NCBI GenBank assembly: GCA_021819245.1
Contig: JAKARI010000002.1
Coordinates: 61,639 to 125,638 of the forward strand
DNA from: Pseudomonadota bacterium
GTDB lineage: Bacteria > Pseudomonadota > Gammaproteobacteria > Acidiferrobacterales > Acidiferrobacteraceae
Direction: 5' to 3'
DNA length: 64,000 bases
Made by a program: the position numbers and the translations under genes. Of the stretch, positions 9,927-20,166 are shown in pieces. The notes beneath the pieces are model-generated. The model searched no databases and was not told the DNA's origin. It saw nothing but the letters and a program-made list of their open reading frames with translations. Position 1 is the stretch's first letter, and each line of letters begins with the position of its first letter.

Positions 9927-10855
9927 GCCCCGTCCTTCAGGAGCCGCGCGATGATGGCCCCGGCCCCCTGCGCCAGCAACCCCTCGGTCACATCGCGCGC
10001 GAGGGTCGCGGCGTCGGTCGGCCGCCCGGTCCGGGTCTCGGTCAGAAGCCGGCTGCCGTCGGGCTCGCCGACCAGGGCGCGCAGGGTCAGGCGGCTGTCT
10101 TCCAGGGTGGCGAATGCCGCGATCGGCAGCCGGCACCCCCCCTCCAGGGCCCCGGTCACGGCCCGCTCCGCCTCCACGCACAGGGCCGTATCCGGGTGAT
10201 GCAGGGGCGCTATGAGCGAGGCCGTCCTTTCGTCCCTCTGCCGGCATTCGATGCCGATGGCCCCCTGCGAGGCGGCCGGCAGGCTCTCCTCGATCGGCAG
10301 GTAGGCCTGTATCCGCTCGATGAGCCCCAGGCGTTTCAATCCCGCCGCGGCCAGGATGATCGCCGAGAACTCACCGGCATCGAGCCGTGCCAAGCGGCTG
10401 TTGACATTGCCGCGCAGGGTCTCGATGTGGAGGTCGGGCCGCCTGTGGCGGATCTGGCAGGCGCGGCGCAGACTCGCGGTGCCGATGCGTGCCCCGGATG
10501 GGAGCCCTTCGAGGCCCGCGGTCTCGAAGGACGCGATCAGGGCATCGCGCGGGTCCTCGCGCTCAAGGATCGCCCCTATGGCGAGCCCCTCCGGGAGGCG
10601 TGCCACCACATCTTTCATGGAATGAACCGCGAGGTCGATGCGTCCTTCCAGGAGACTCTGCTCAAGTTCCTTGGTGAACAAGGCCTTGCCCCCGGAGGCC
10701 GTCAGGGGCCCGGAGAGCTGCCGATCACCGGTGGTGGTCATCGGCACGAGGGTGACCGCAAGACCGGGGTGCAAGGCGAGAAGCCGATCGCGAACGTATA
10801 TGGCCTGCCATAGGGCCAATGCGCTCTTACGGGTTCCAAGGTGCAGGGTCGTCAC
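9923..10855 (-). CDS. hemC: Hydroxymethylbilane synthase (porphobilinogen deaminase)
   Basis: TTLHLGTRKSALALWQA...HSMKDVVARLPEGL...GTASLRRACQIRHRRPDL...RGNVNSRLARLDAG; GTG start at 10855 (an upstream start is possible). Confidence 0.93.
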   Translation of the reverse strand: MTTLHLGTRKSALALWQAIYVRDRLLALHPGLAVTLVPMTTTGDRQLSGPLTASGGKALFTKELEQSLLEGRIDLAVHSMKDVVARLPEGLAIGAILEREDPRDALIASFETAGLEGLPSGARIGTASLRRACQIRHRRPDLHIETLRGNVNSRLARLDAGEFSAIILAAAGLKRLGLIERIQAYLPIEESLPAASQGAIGIECRQRDERTASLIAPLHHPDTALCVEAERAVTGALEGGCRLPIAAFATLEDSRLTLRALVGEPDGSRLLTETRTGRPTDAATLARDVTEGLLAQGAGAIIARLLKDGA

Positions 10856-11164
10856 GGAGGGTCCGAATTGGTGGAGTGTAAGGGCCGCCATCCTAAGAAA
10901 TTGGCGGGACTTACGCAAACCCATGGGGCTTGCCGCGCGCCGATGGCCCGCTCGCGGGGTACCGCCAGGCCTGGCCGACGGTTGGGGCTCGCCGCCCCGG
11001 GGTCTGTCGGCGCGTGGCCCGTAAGGGGGTGACGGTGTAAGGCGGATCCGTGCTATAGGGGAAGATCCCGAGGGCCAGGGACGATCGTACGGGCCCCGGT
11101 CGGGGAAACGGCGATCGACAATAAGAGAGAAGCTTGCAAAACCCACCAGAGGAGCACTGCAGAC

Positions 11165-11614
11165 ATGACCTACAAAACAGCCCGTGATCGGTTCCTTGCG
11201 GCGTGTGCCATGCTGGCTATCCTGGCGTTCGCGGCCCCCAGCTACGCGAACACGCAGAGCCACGCCTTCGCCACGCATCATGTCGTCTTTCAGATCAGCA
11301 ACGGCTCTGCCCAGGAGCAGGAGCTCGTGCTGGCCAATGCCGAGAATGTCCTCAGGTACTTCGGGCCCACCAAGGTCCAGATCGAGATCGTCGCCTTCGG
11401 CCCCGGCCTGCGCCTGCTCTTGAAGCACAATGTGCATTCGCGGATGATTCAGAGCATGCATGCCGAGGGCGTCGAGTTTGCGGCCTGCCATAACACGATG
11501 ATGAAGCTGCACCTGACGAAGGCCGACCTCAATCGCGTCGCCCATGTCGTTCCGGGGGGCGTGATCGAGATCATGCGCCGCGAGAGCGAGGGCTGGAACT
11601 ATATCCGCCCGTAG
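11165..11614 (+). CDS. Exported DsrE-family protein
   Basis: Signal peptide; HHVVFQISNG...GVEFAACHNTMMKL...VVPGGVIEIMRRESEGWNYIRP. Confidence 0.8.
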   Translation: MTYKTARDRFLAACAMLAILAFAAPSYANTQSHAFATHHVVFQISNGSAQEQELVLANAENVLRYFGPTKVQIEIVAFGPGLRLLLKHNVHSRMIQSMHAEGVEFAACHNTMMKLHLTKADLNRVAHVVPGGVIEIMRRESEGWNYIRP

Positions 11615-11689
11615 GCGCCCGGGGCCCGATCGGTCGACAGGAAAAATTACAATAGCAATACCAATGGCAATACCATCTAGGAGGAGTTC

Positions 11690-13102
11690 ATGAGAAAGCG
11701 GTCCTTGCTGGCGGCAGCCGTTGCCGCCGCCTGTTTTGCGGGTGGCGCGCACGCTACCAACTGGTTCCAGTTGCAGGGCACGGAGCCCAACGGCACCGCC
11801 TCCCCGTACCATCTCTTCGGCTTTATTCAGCCGACCTATCAGGACTCCGGCGGTACGGCAGTCAGTGGGCTTCAGGGCGCCGCCGCCCCCTTCAATGGCG
11901 CGGTGCCGAAGTTCAACGAGGTCGCCCCGCAGGATACGTCGATGAGCAGCTTTAACATGCTGCGCGCGCGCATCGGGGTGCGCGGCACGGTGTTGCCGAT
12001 CAGCAACAAGATCGACTACTTCATCATGGCCGAGTTCGGAAACAACAACTTCACCTACGGCAACGGCAGCTACACCCCGCGCCTGACCGACGCCTCGGTC
12101 ACCTTCAATGAGATCCCGGGCATGCGCGTGCGCGTCGGCCTCTTTAAGACCCCGGGCCCCGAGGAGGACCTGCAGGGCATCCCGGACTTTAACTACATCA
12201 ACTTCACCAATGTGAGCGCCCAGCTGATTCAAAACCAGTTCATCGGCACCAATCTGGCGGTTGCCGAGACGGGCGTAAGCGGCGCCTACGCCGTCCAGGC
12301 CGCCCCGACCGATGCCGGCCGCGATCAGGGCATACAGCTCTTCGACTGGTTCAACAACGGCCCCTGGCAGTTCGCCTACGCCGCCATGATCGGCAACGGC
12401 GCCCCGCTCTACGCCAACGCCCAGTCCAACAGCGCGAGCTATTACGGGCGCATTCAGGAGTCCTACATCTTCCACCACAGCAAGGGCCCGCATCAGGCCG
12501 GCATCACCGCCTGGGTCTGGGATCACCTCGGGCATCAGGACCTCGATGTGTCGACTGCAGGGACTACCACCGGCGGCTTCACCCGGCAGAGCTACACCTT
12601 CAAGCGCTATGGCCTGGGGGCCCAGTACCGCAGCGGCTTCATGACCCCGGGCGCTGTGCGCGTGACCGGCGAGCTCATGCGCGGCACGGGCTGGATCCTG
12701 GCGCCGGCGGCGTTCGCGGCCCCTTATGGCACCACGGGCGGCTGCGTTGTGGGTTCACCGCTATGCAACGAGACCCTCTACCCCGGGGCCAATAACGCGG
12801 CCGTCGGCGGCTATGTCGAGACCGGCGTGTTCGTGACCAAGCACCTGGATCTCGAGGCGCGCTATGACCAGTACAATCGCATGACCAACAACCCGGGGCT
12901 CGAGCGCATCTTCAAGACCACCACCCTGGGCGTGCAGTACTACATCTCGCCCATGGCGCGTGTCACCTTGAACTATGCGATCAATCGCATCGACGTCCCG
13001 CACCTGTCGGATGTGACGGGCGCGGGGGGGCAGGCGAACGCCTCGGCCATTGCGAGCGCCAAGGACGACACCATCGCCCTGCAGACGACGCTGATCTTCT
13101 AA
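11690..13102 (+). CDS. Outer-membrane porin (phosphate-selective OprO/P-like)
   Basis: Signal peptide MRKRSLLAAAVAAACFAGGAHA; alternating beta-strand character; C-terminal aromatic TTLIF. Confidence 0.75.
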   Translation: MRKRSLLAAAVAAACFAGGAHATNWFQLQGTEPNGTASPYHLFGFIQPTYQDSGGTAVSGLQGAAAPFNGAVPKFNEVAPQDTSMSSFNMLRARIGVRGTVLPISNKIDYFIMAEFGNNNFTYGNGSYTPRLTDASVTFNEIPGMRVRVGLFKTPGPEEDLQGIPDFNYINFTNVSAQLIQNQFIGTNLAVAETGVSGAYAVQAAPTDAGRDQGIQLFDWFNNGPWQFAYAAMIGNGAPLYANAQSNSASYYGRIQESYIFHHSKGPHQAGITAWVWDHLGHQDLDVSTAGTTTGGFTRQSYTFKRYGLGAQYRSGFMTPGAVRVTGELMRGTGWILAPAAFAAPYGTTGGCVVGSPLCNETLYPGANNAAVGGYVETGVFVTKHLDLEARYDQYNRMTNNPGLERIFKTTTLGVQYYISPMARVTLNYAINRIDVPHLSDVTGAGGQANASAIASAKDDTIALQTTLIF

Positions 13103-13127
13103 AGGGCTGACAGCAAAGGGAGGCTTT

Positions 13128-13640
13128 ATGAAAAAAGGTATTCTCTGGACGGTCTTGTCCTGTCTCGCGGTAAGCGCCCCGGCGCTCGCCGTGCAGGGCA
13201 ATCTGCACTGGCACACCATCCACATCCAGATCCCGGTGCGCCTGAGGCACGCCAAGGTGGTCTTCAACATGGACCATCCGGTGTTCATCCCCCATACCAA
13301 GGAGCCGGTGGGGCTGTCGCAGCTGCGGATGATGGTGGCGAAGTTCACGCGCGACCATACCCGCTGGAAGATCGACGCGGTCTTTCAGGGGGCGGATGGC
13401 TATATGCTGCTCAACGACAGGGCCTATGACCAGTTCATGCATGTGCGCACCGGCAACCCGTACCGCGGCCAGATCGAGGCCCTCTATCACAAGGGCGTCG
13501 ATATCGAGGAGTGCGGGGTCACCATGCGCGCCCATCGCTGGGGCAATAAGCAGTTGCTGCCCAACGTGAAGGTCAATGCCGGGGCGGTGGCGCGCATCAT
13601 CTGGCTCGAGCAGCACGGCTATATCGAGGTCAACCCCTAG
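13128..13640 (+). CDS. Exported DsrE-like protein, second paralogue
   Basis: Signal peptide; AKVVFNMDHPVF...GLSQLRMMVAKF...GVDIEECGVTMRAHRWGN...VNAGAVARI. Confidence 0.7.
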   Translation: MKKGILWTVLSCLAVSAPALAVQGNLHWHTIHIQIPVRLRHAKVVFNMDHPVFIPHTKEPVGLSQLRMMVAKFTRDHTRWKIDAVFQGADGYMLLNDRAYDQFMHVRTGNPYRGQIEALYHKGVDIEECGVTMRAHRWGNKQLLPNVKVNAGAVARIIWLEQHGYIEVNP

Positions 13641-14434
13641 CGGATGCGATAACGCGGTGTTCCGTCACGGGTGAGGATCTGGGCGAGGGGCGGTATGACC
13701 TCGCCCAGTTTTTTTCTGAGACCATAGGGCGGATTGAGAATGAGCAGGCCCGAGCCGTTTAAGCGGCTTTTGATGTCCGCGGGCCAGGTGAGCAGTTCCA
13801 CGCACAGGTTCTCCCCGAGGGCCGACAGCACCGATACGAGCCGTTCGGCGTCGTGGGCATCCTTGATGGGGTACCACACCAGAAAGATCCCCTGGCGGAA
13901 GCGCTGCAAGGCGGTCTTGAGGCCGGCAAGCAGGGCGCTGCGCTCCGTCACCCGCTCGTAGGGGGGGTCGATCAGAATCACCGCCCGACGTTCCCGGGGG
14001 GGCAGCAGGGCCTTGAGGGCATGGTAGCCATTGCCGAGAAAGATCTGGCTGTGCGGGGCGCGCAGCACCTGCTGCAAGACGGCGTGGGTGGCCGTGGCCT
14101 CCTCGACTGCCACCAGGCGGTCTTGAGCGCGCAGGCGTCCGGCTATGAGCAGGGGTGAGCCCGGGTAGTCGCGCAGGTGCGTGCCATTGAAGCGGCCCAC
14201 CGCCTCGCAATAGCCGCGCAGCATAGGCCATGTGTCGCACCGCCCCCAGAGACGGCGGATACCGTCGTCGGCCTCCCCTTGCGGCGTCAGGCGATAAAGG
14301 CCCTCGCCGGCATGGGTGTCGAGCACAAAGAGCGGCTTTGGCTTTGCCAAGACGAGATCCAGGGTCTCTAGGAGCACGACGTGCTTGAGGACATCGGCCG
14401 CCGACCCGGCATGAAAGGCATGGCGGTAATTCAC
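13637..14434 (-). CDS. rlmJ: 23S rRNA (adenine2030-N6)-methyltransferase
   Basis: NYRHAFHAGSAADVLKHVVL...DTHAGEGLY...VILIDPPYE; GTG start at 14434. Confidence 0.92.
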   Translation of the reverse strand: MNYRHAFHAGSAADVLKHVVLLETLDLVLAKPKPLFVLDTHAGEGLYRLTPQGEADDGIRRLWGRCDTWPMLRGYCEAVGRFNGTHLRDYPGSPLLIAGRLRAQDRLVAVEEATATHAVLQQVLRAPHSQIFLGNGYHALKALLPPRERRAVILIDPPYERVTERSALLAGLKTALQRFRQGIFLVWYPIKDAHDAERLVSVLSALGENLCVELLTWPADIKSRLNGSGLLILNPPYGLRKKLGEVIPPLAQILTRDGTPRYRIR

Positions 14435-14781
14435 GGATAGTCTGTGTATTTGCGGGCGCTGCCGCGCACCTTGTCGGCCGGATACTTGTCGGCGTTCTTG
14501 GCGATCTTGGCCCATGCCGCCTGCTCGAGATCGATGCCCAGCCGGTCACAGAATCGCAAGAGATAGAGGAGCACGTCGGCCGCCTCCTCGCTCACCGCCT
14601 CGCGTTGCTTGGGGGAGGGCGCGAGGCTTTCGTCTTCACTGAGCCACTGTAGCTGTTCTACCAGCTCGCCGGCCTCGACGATCAGCGCCATGGCCAGGTT
14701 CTTCGGGGAATGGAACCGCTCCCAGTCGCGTTCCTTCGCAAATTGCGCAAGGCGTTCCGTGAGATCGTTAAAGCCGCTCAT
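14431..14781 (-). CDS. MazG-like nucleotide pyrophosphohydrolase
   Basis: FHSPKNLAMALIVEAGELVEQLQWLSEDES...EEAADVLLYLLRFCDRLGID. Confidence 0.88.
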   Translation of the reverse strand: MSGFNDLTERLAQFAKERDWERFHSPKNLAMALIVEAGELVEQLQWLSEDESLAPSPKQREAVSEEAADVLLYLLRFCDRLGIDLEQAAWAKIAKNADKYPADKVRGSARKYTDYP

Positions 14782-15028
14782 CGAGGTCCTCCGGTGGCGC
14801 GCAGTCGCCCGGGCCCGGGGCGCGGACCCGCGGGCGCCCCGCGGTCTGGAAACCGCCAGTCTAGCGGATTTTGTACGCGCCGTCGGCCCGGCGGGTCCCG
14901 CGACCTGTCATCAGGACGTCATAAACCCCCCCTAGCATGAGGCGGTCGCCCGAGGTCGTGTCAGGGGAAGGGCGGCCCATCGCTACCTGAGCCGGTAACC
15001 ACTGGATCGCTTTCTTAAGGAGGACCGC

Positions 15029-16444
15029 ATGACCCAGGACAATCGCTCCCTGCTTCAGGCGCTAGACGAGGCGCCGGTCAGTTTCTTTCACATGCGCGCG
15101 GCCATCACCGCCGGGATGGGCTTTTTCACCGATGCCTATGATCTTTTTATCATCGGCATGGCGCTCGTGTACCTAACGCCCGAGTGGCACTTGAGTGCGG
15201 CCCAGATCGCCATTCTGGGGAGTGGCTCGCTGCTCGCGGCATTCCTGGGGGCGCTGGTGTTTGGGCGCCTCGCCGACCTCATAGGACGCAAGACCATCTA
15301 CGGGCTCGAGGCGGCGCTGATGGTCGTAGGCGCGCTCGCCTCCGCCTTTGCCCCGGATTTCGCGTGGTTGCTCGTATTCCGCTTCATTTTGGGGTTCGGG
15401 ATCGGCGGCGATTATCCCATGAGCGCGGTGCTCATGTCCGAGTATAGTAATGCTAAGAAGCGCGGCTCGCTCGTGTCTCTCGTCTTTGGCATGCAGGGCC
15501 TGGGGCTCGCCTTTGGGCCGATCGTCGCGCTCACCCTCGAGGCCTCGGGCTTAAGCCATGACATCATCTGGCGGATCATGCTCGGTATCGGCGCGCTCCC
15601 CCCGCTTGCGGTCTTGTACCTGCGCCGCACCATGCCCGAGTCGCCGCGCTATAAGGCGCTGGTGCGCGGGCAATCGGAGGCCGCGGCCCAGGACATGGCG
15701 CGGTATTCCGAAGGCCAGATTCAGGCCGCGGGCCGCAACTCGCAGCCGCGCAAGACCACGCTGCGCGCGTTTTTGAGCGATCGCCACAATCTCCTCATGA
15801 TCCTGGGGACCGCCGGCTCCTGGTTTCTGCTCGACTACGCCTTCTACGGCAATGCCATATCGACGCCCCAGATCCTGGCCCTGATCGCGCCGCACGCCGG
15901 CCATCTGAGGGGGACCGCCTGGGCGCTCATCATCTTTGCCGTAGCCGCGGTCCCTGGCTATCTTGCCTCCATCCTGCTCATGGACCGCATAGGCCACCGC
16001 CGGCTGCAGCTGATCGGTTTTGCGGTGATGGCGGTGAGCTTTGCGTGCATCGCGCTGGTGCCGGGGGTCACGCACGATGTCGTGCCATTCCTGCTCTTGT
16101 ATGGCGTGAGTTTCTTCTTTATCGAGTTCGGGCCCAACTGCACGACCTTTGTTATTCCCGCCGAGGTCTTTCCGACCAGCTCTCGCACCACCGGCCATGG
16201 GATCGCCGCCGGCATCGGCAAGCTCGGGGCCTTCTTCGGCACCTTCCTGTTTCCCTATATCAGTCAGGTAGGCGGCCTGAAGGGTGCCATGATGTTTGCC
16301 GCCGGCGTCTCGGCGCTGGGGCTCGTTCTGACCTATCTGACACTGCCGGAGGCAAGCGGCCGCGCGCTCGAGGATCTGTCGGCCGAGCCGGGTGATGAGG
16401 CCCTGGATGACCCGCGCCTTGTGCGCACCGGCGTGTCCCGGTAG
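15029..16444 (+). CDS. MFS transporter (phosphate:H+ symporter-like)
   Basis: 12-TM ORF; GMGFFTDAYDLFIIG, GRLADLIGRKTIYG, GIGGDYPMSAVLMSEYS. Confidence 0.85.
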   Translation: MTQDNRSLLQALDEAPVSFFHMRAAITAGMGFFTDAYDLFIIGMALVYLTPEWHLSAAQIAILGSGSLLAAFLGALVFGRLADLIGRKTIYGLEAALMVVGALASAFAPDFAWLLVFRFILGFGIGGDYPMSAVLMSEYSNAKKRGSLVSLVFGMQGLGLAFGPIVALTLEASGLSHDIIWRIMLGIGALPPLAVLYLRRTMPESPRYKALVRGQSEAAAQDMARYSEGQIQAAGRNSQPRKTTLRAFLSDRHNLLMILGTAGSWFLLDYAFYGNAISTPQILALIAPHAGHLRGTAWALIIFAVAAVPGYLASILLMDRIGHRRLQLIGFAVMAVSFACIALVPGVTHDVVPFLLLYGVSFFFIEFGPNCTTFVIPAEVFPTSSRTTGHGIAAGIGKLGAFFGTFLFPYISQVGGLKGAMMFAAGVSALGLVLTYLTLPEASGRALEDLSAEPGDEALDDPRLVRTGVSR

Positions 16445-16867
16445 GCCGCATTCGGGATCGCTCAGGGGGGGTCGCAAGGGCCGCAGGCGGCGTGCCGCGC
16501 CCCATGCCCCCCCGATGTTATTGCGTACCAGGGAAGTCAGCCCACTTGGGCGTGCCGTTCACAATGGCGCGAAAAACGCACGCCGGACAGCGGGCGAAGA
16601 AAACGGTGAAGAAGCACGCCCGCTATTTGGGTCCTGGGCGGCGAACTGATTCGGCGCGTGCTCACACGAGAAAGCCCGCAAGCCCCTCGCCCTCAACGTG
16701 GGTCCTACCACATCGACGAGATGGGCGAACCTCTAGGGCGCCACACGCGCGATGAACAGGACCATGCGGCTTACGATGCGGTATGCCGGCATTTTTATCG
16801 GTTCCGGACCGGCACCAAGAGCTACATGACACCCACTGGCTTTAGCGGGCTGAGGGTGTCACTCGAA

Positions 16868-17293
16868 TCATTGAACAAACACAACCTTGCACTTGTGGCG
16901 TTTCGCGGCCGCCGCAAGAGTCCGGTCGGACGTTGCCAACGGAAGCATTTCCGCTACGGCCACCGAAAGATGTATCGCATCCAACGTGTGCAATGGGACA
17001 GTGAATGAACCGAGCAGTTGTCGCGCCTTGAGATAGTGATCGGCAGACAGAGAAACTCGGCGGTAAAACCCTTCGGCAACATGGTTCCCAAAAAGATCGA
17101 GGACTGCGCGGGCCTGGCGTTCGTTCAGTTCCTTGAGTCGTCGCTTTTTCGCTACCAGCGAATAGAACTCGACCTCGCTCAATACACTAATGACAGGCGA
17201 TTTGATGCGACGCACCGCCTCCTCCGCTGCTCGACTTCCGGGCTCTGGGCAATAATAGGCCCCTAACACGCTGGTATCGATATATATGCTCAT
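16868..17293 (-). CDS. PIN-domain (VapC-like) toxin
   Basis: MSIYIDTSVLGAYYCPEPGS...HTLDAIHLSVAVAEMLPLATSDRTLAAAAK; overlaps antitoxin. Confidence 0.85.
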   Translation of the reverse strand: MSIYIDTSVLGAYYCPEPGSRAAEEAVRRIKSPVISVLSEVEFYSLVAKKRRLKELNERQARAVLDLFGNHVAEGFYRRVSLSADHYLKARQLLGSFTVPLHTLDAIHLSVAVAEMLPLATSDRTLAAAAKRHKCKVVFVQ

Positions 17294-17520
17294 CGAGTAT
17301 CGCGTTCCCCACGAAGGATCTGCGCCGACGGTGTCCCAAAACGCCCGATTCCCCGGCGAAATTCCTCAAGCGATGGCAGCTGTTTCGCTGCAGTCGGGGC
17401 AGATACCAGCTTCGCCACGGCCTTGCCTTGGCGGGTAATCAGGATTTCCTCTCCGGCCTCCACTTGATCGATCAGATCCGGCAGGTGCTGACGCGCTTCT
17501 TTAATGCCGACCTGCTTCAT
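17290..17520 (-). CDS. Phd/YefM-family antitoxin
   Basis: MKQVGIKEARQHLPDLIDQVEAGEEILITRQGKAVAKLVS. Confidence 0.88.
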   Translation of the reverse strand: MKQVGIKEARQHLPDLIDQVEAGEEILITRQGKAVAKLVSAPTAAKQLPSLEEFRRGIGRFGTPSAQILRGERDTR

Positions 17521-17604
17521 ACCAGCCCCCTCGTTATGTACACCATAAGTGTACACACGGTACCGCGGGCGTCAATCCTGCGGCCGTCATCCGTGACGCA
17601 CCTC

Positions 17605-17765
17605 GTCTCAATGGCAGCCTGATAGGGTGTAAACAGGCCGGCGGAATCCCGCCCTAAGCCTCTCGCAGAACCGTACGCGACACCCTCGGGTCATATGGCC
17701 CCCATCATCCGAACCGGGACCCTTCCTGACGCTGTAGTGTGTGCCGGCCTCCGTTAAATTCCGAG
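17605..17765 (-). mobile_element. Probable 3' remnant of a group II intron
   Basis: Minus strand has ...GCGTACGGTTCTGCGAGAGGCTTAGGGCGGGATTCCGCCGGCCT, resembling group II intron 3' domain sequence; no intact RT ORF upstream. Confidence 0.4.
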
Positions 17766-18034
17766 CGGGTACTGATCACGGACAAGATACCGCCAGAGGT
17801 CCTGATGGGAAGTGGCGGTGGGGACATAAGCCGTCCGGTGGGATCTGGCCGGCCATCCCGGAATACATCAAAAACCGAGAGCTTGGAGATCGGCGCCTGG
17901 ACCCAATGGTATTGGCGAGCCGCCATCCGCTGGTCCTCAAAGAACTGGGGTGGCGCAAGCACCCCTATAGCCTCTTCGAGCGGCTCATACAGGAAAGCCC
18001 CAGGCCCTGCCGGGAGATATTGATCATGCGGCTG

Positions 18035-18505
18035 TCATTCAAGACCGTGCTTGCCCGGACGCAGCATGACGCGATGCCGGCCGTCCGCGGCAACCGCGCG
18101 TACCTGTTGAAACACTGATTGCAGCACGTTCATTTGGGTCTCGGTAAGCCCCGTCTCCAGCGCCGCACCGGCTGCGGTCAGCTTGCGTTGCCGCACGCGC
18201 CTGTCGTTTTCACTCGGGTTCATCGCCACCATGCGCATGTCGATCACCTGGCGCAGCGGCGCATTCGGCGCCTGCCCGCTCCCGCCGAGGTTGCCAAGCC
18301 GCGCATTCACCGAAATCTGTGGGTTGCGACCGACGAAATAGAGGATGCGATGGCGCACCCTCCCCAGGCCGCGCTGGTCGAGAATGCGGCCCGGGCGCGC
18401 GGTGAAGGCGCGGTAGCTGAAAGAGAGCTCCTCGATCGCTGGTCGCAAGGCCCCCTTGCGCGGCAGAGAGGAAAGCGGCTTATCCGGTGGTATTGCGTCA
18501 ATCAT
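18035..18505 (-). pseudogene. Decayed MarR-family regulator
   Basis: ...RILDQRGLGRVRHRILYFVGRNPQISVNA...NPSENDRRVRQRKLTAAGAALETGLTETQMNVLQSVFQQ resembles MarR, but the helical core is degraded. Confidence 0.5.
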
Positions 18506-18574
18506 GTTGACCTAACAGCGCGGGACTCGTCAGGCTGTCCATTGGCCAATACTGTTGACTTGATTGAGTAAGCC

Positions 18575-19700
18575 ATGCATGAACGATCCGAAAACACGAC
18601 CGGGGAGGGCGGCCCGCGGCTATCCGCCCGCATTCGCGATCTCCGCGCCTCGCCCATTCGCGAGATCCTGTCTGTCATCAACCGCCCCGGCATGATCTCC
18701 TTCGCAGGCGGCCTGCCCGCACCCGACAGCTTCCCGAGATTTGGCCTGCAGGACATGGCTACGGCCAGAGCGAAGGGGAATGGGCGCTGCGCGAGCGTGT
18801 GGCGGCCGATCTTGGCGCCCGTGGCCTACGCTGCAACGCGGAGCAGGTCCTGATTCTGTCTGGTTCGCAGCAAGGTATCGATCCGGCCGCCAAGCCATTC
18901 ATCGACCGCGGGACCCAGGTGATGGTGGAGGCGCCCACCAACTCGCGGCATGGCAGGTGTTTCGCCTGTTCGGGGGTGCGCTTCACGGTGTACGATGCCG
19001 CCGCGCCGGATCAGGGGGCGCTGCGGCGTGAAAGGCCTGCGTTTGCCTATACTATTCCCGCTTTCCAGAATCCGAGCGGCCGCTGCCTCACCGCAACTGA
19101 GCGCGACGCCCTGACCGCCTGCGATGCGAGCGCGTGGCCCTGTCCGAGGATGATCCCGACCGTGACCTGGTATATGACGCTTGCGGGCGCACCCCGGTGT
19201 GCGCCCGCCTGGAGCGCGCGCCTTGGATCTATCAGGGGTCGTTTTCCAAGACCCTCGCACCGGGCCTGCGCAGGGATTACCTTGCGGCAGCGCCCGAACC
19301 GATGCCGCTGCTCACGCGGCTGAAGCAGGCGGCGGACCTGCACAGCAACCGCATCGGCCAATGGCTGGTGCTGCCGGAATTGAACCGATCGGATTATGAC
19401 AGGCGCATCGCTGCCCTCGCGCAGCGCACCCGCAATCGCCGGGATGCGTTCGAAATCCCGCTGCGGCGGCATGTGTCAGGCGCAGCAACATGGCAGACCC
19501 CGCCAGGCGGCTTGTTCTTCTGGCTCACGCGCACCCGTCGCATCGATACCCGCCTGCCGCTCTCGCGATCACTCGAGGCGGGAGCCGCCTTCATGCCGGG
19601 GGGCCTTTCATGTCAGTGCATGGACCCATTGGCGGGCAAATCCGCCTCAACTTCCCCATGCCAGCGAGACGCAGGCTGACGAGGGGCGGAAAATCCTAGC
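18575..19700 (+). pseudogene. Frameshifted PLP-dependent aminotransferase (2-aminoadipate/MocR-type fold)
   Basis: Fragments in different frames: SARIRDLRASPIREILSVINRPGMISFAGGLPAPDSFP (18575), LGARGLRCNAEQVLILSGSQQGID...AFAYTIPAFQNPSGRCLT (18799), IYQGSFSKTLAPGLRRDYLAA (19134). Confidence 0.8.
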
Positions 19701-20166
19701 GGCGCTCTTGTGCGCCATTCTCTAGGCCTCGCTTGGCTGGCAAAGGACATGGCCCCCTGATGGGCAAGCACCCCCGGTTTTCGACGCAGGCCCGGGTCGA
19801 GGCCGGACGGGGGCCCGGTCCGCGGGATCGGCCGACCACGACCCCCGCCCGAATGCGACATTCCGCCCTGTGGGGGGCATCGGATGCCCGCCGCCCCTCG
19901 GCGGGCGGCACGGGGGGTCTGGCCGGCCCCCGTTTCGCGCAAGCGCCCGTCGTACCGGGGCTGTCGGCGTACGGGCAAGGCCCGTCCGATGGCGGCAAGC
20001 CTCCGTCCGGGCGCCGGGCCTTGGCGCATCCGGTGACGCGCCGGGGCGCCCTGCGTTAAGCTAACGGTGGGCCGCCGATCGGGAACTCGGGCGATCCCGA
20101 AGAATCTTAACGGTCCATGCGCGGCCGATTCGGCCAGAGCCTCCTTACGACGAGAGGGATAACACT

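Noticed and set aside
9923-12535. 870-aa minus-strand ORF spanning hemC, the DsrE gene and the porin antisense
   Set aside because: Only the hemC part is coding; the N-terminal extension is antisense to the porin and a GC-rich artefact
16492-17008. Plus ORFs at 16492-16755 and 16658-17008
   Set aside because: Partly antisense to the PIN toxin, no motifs; likely non-coding decayed DNA
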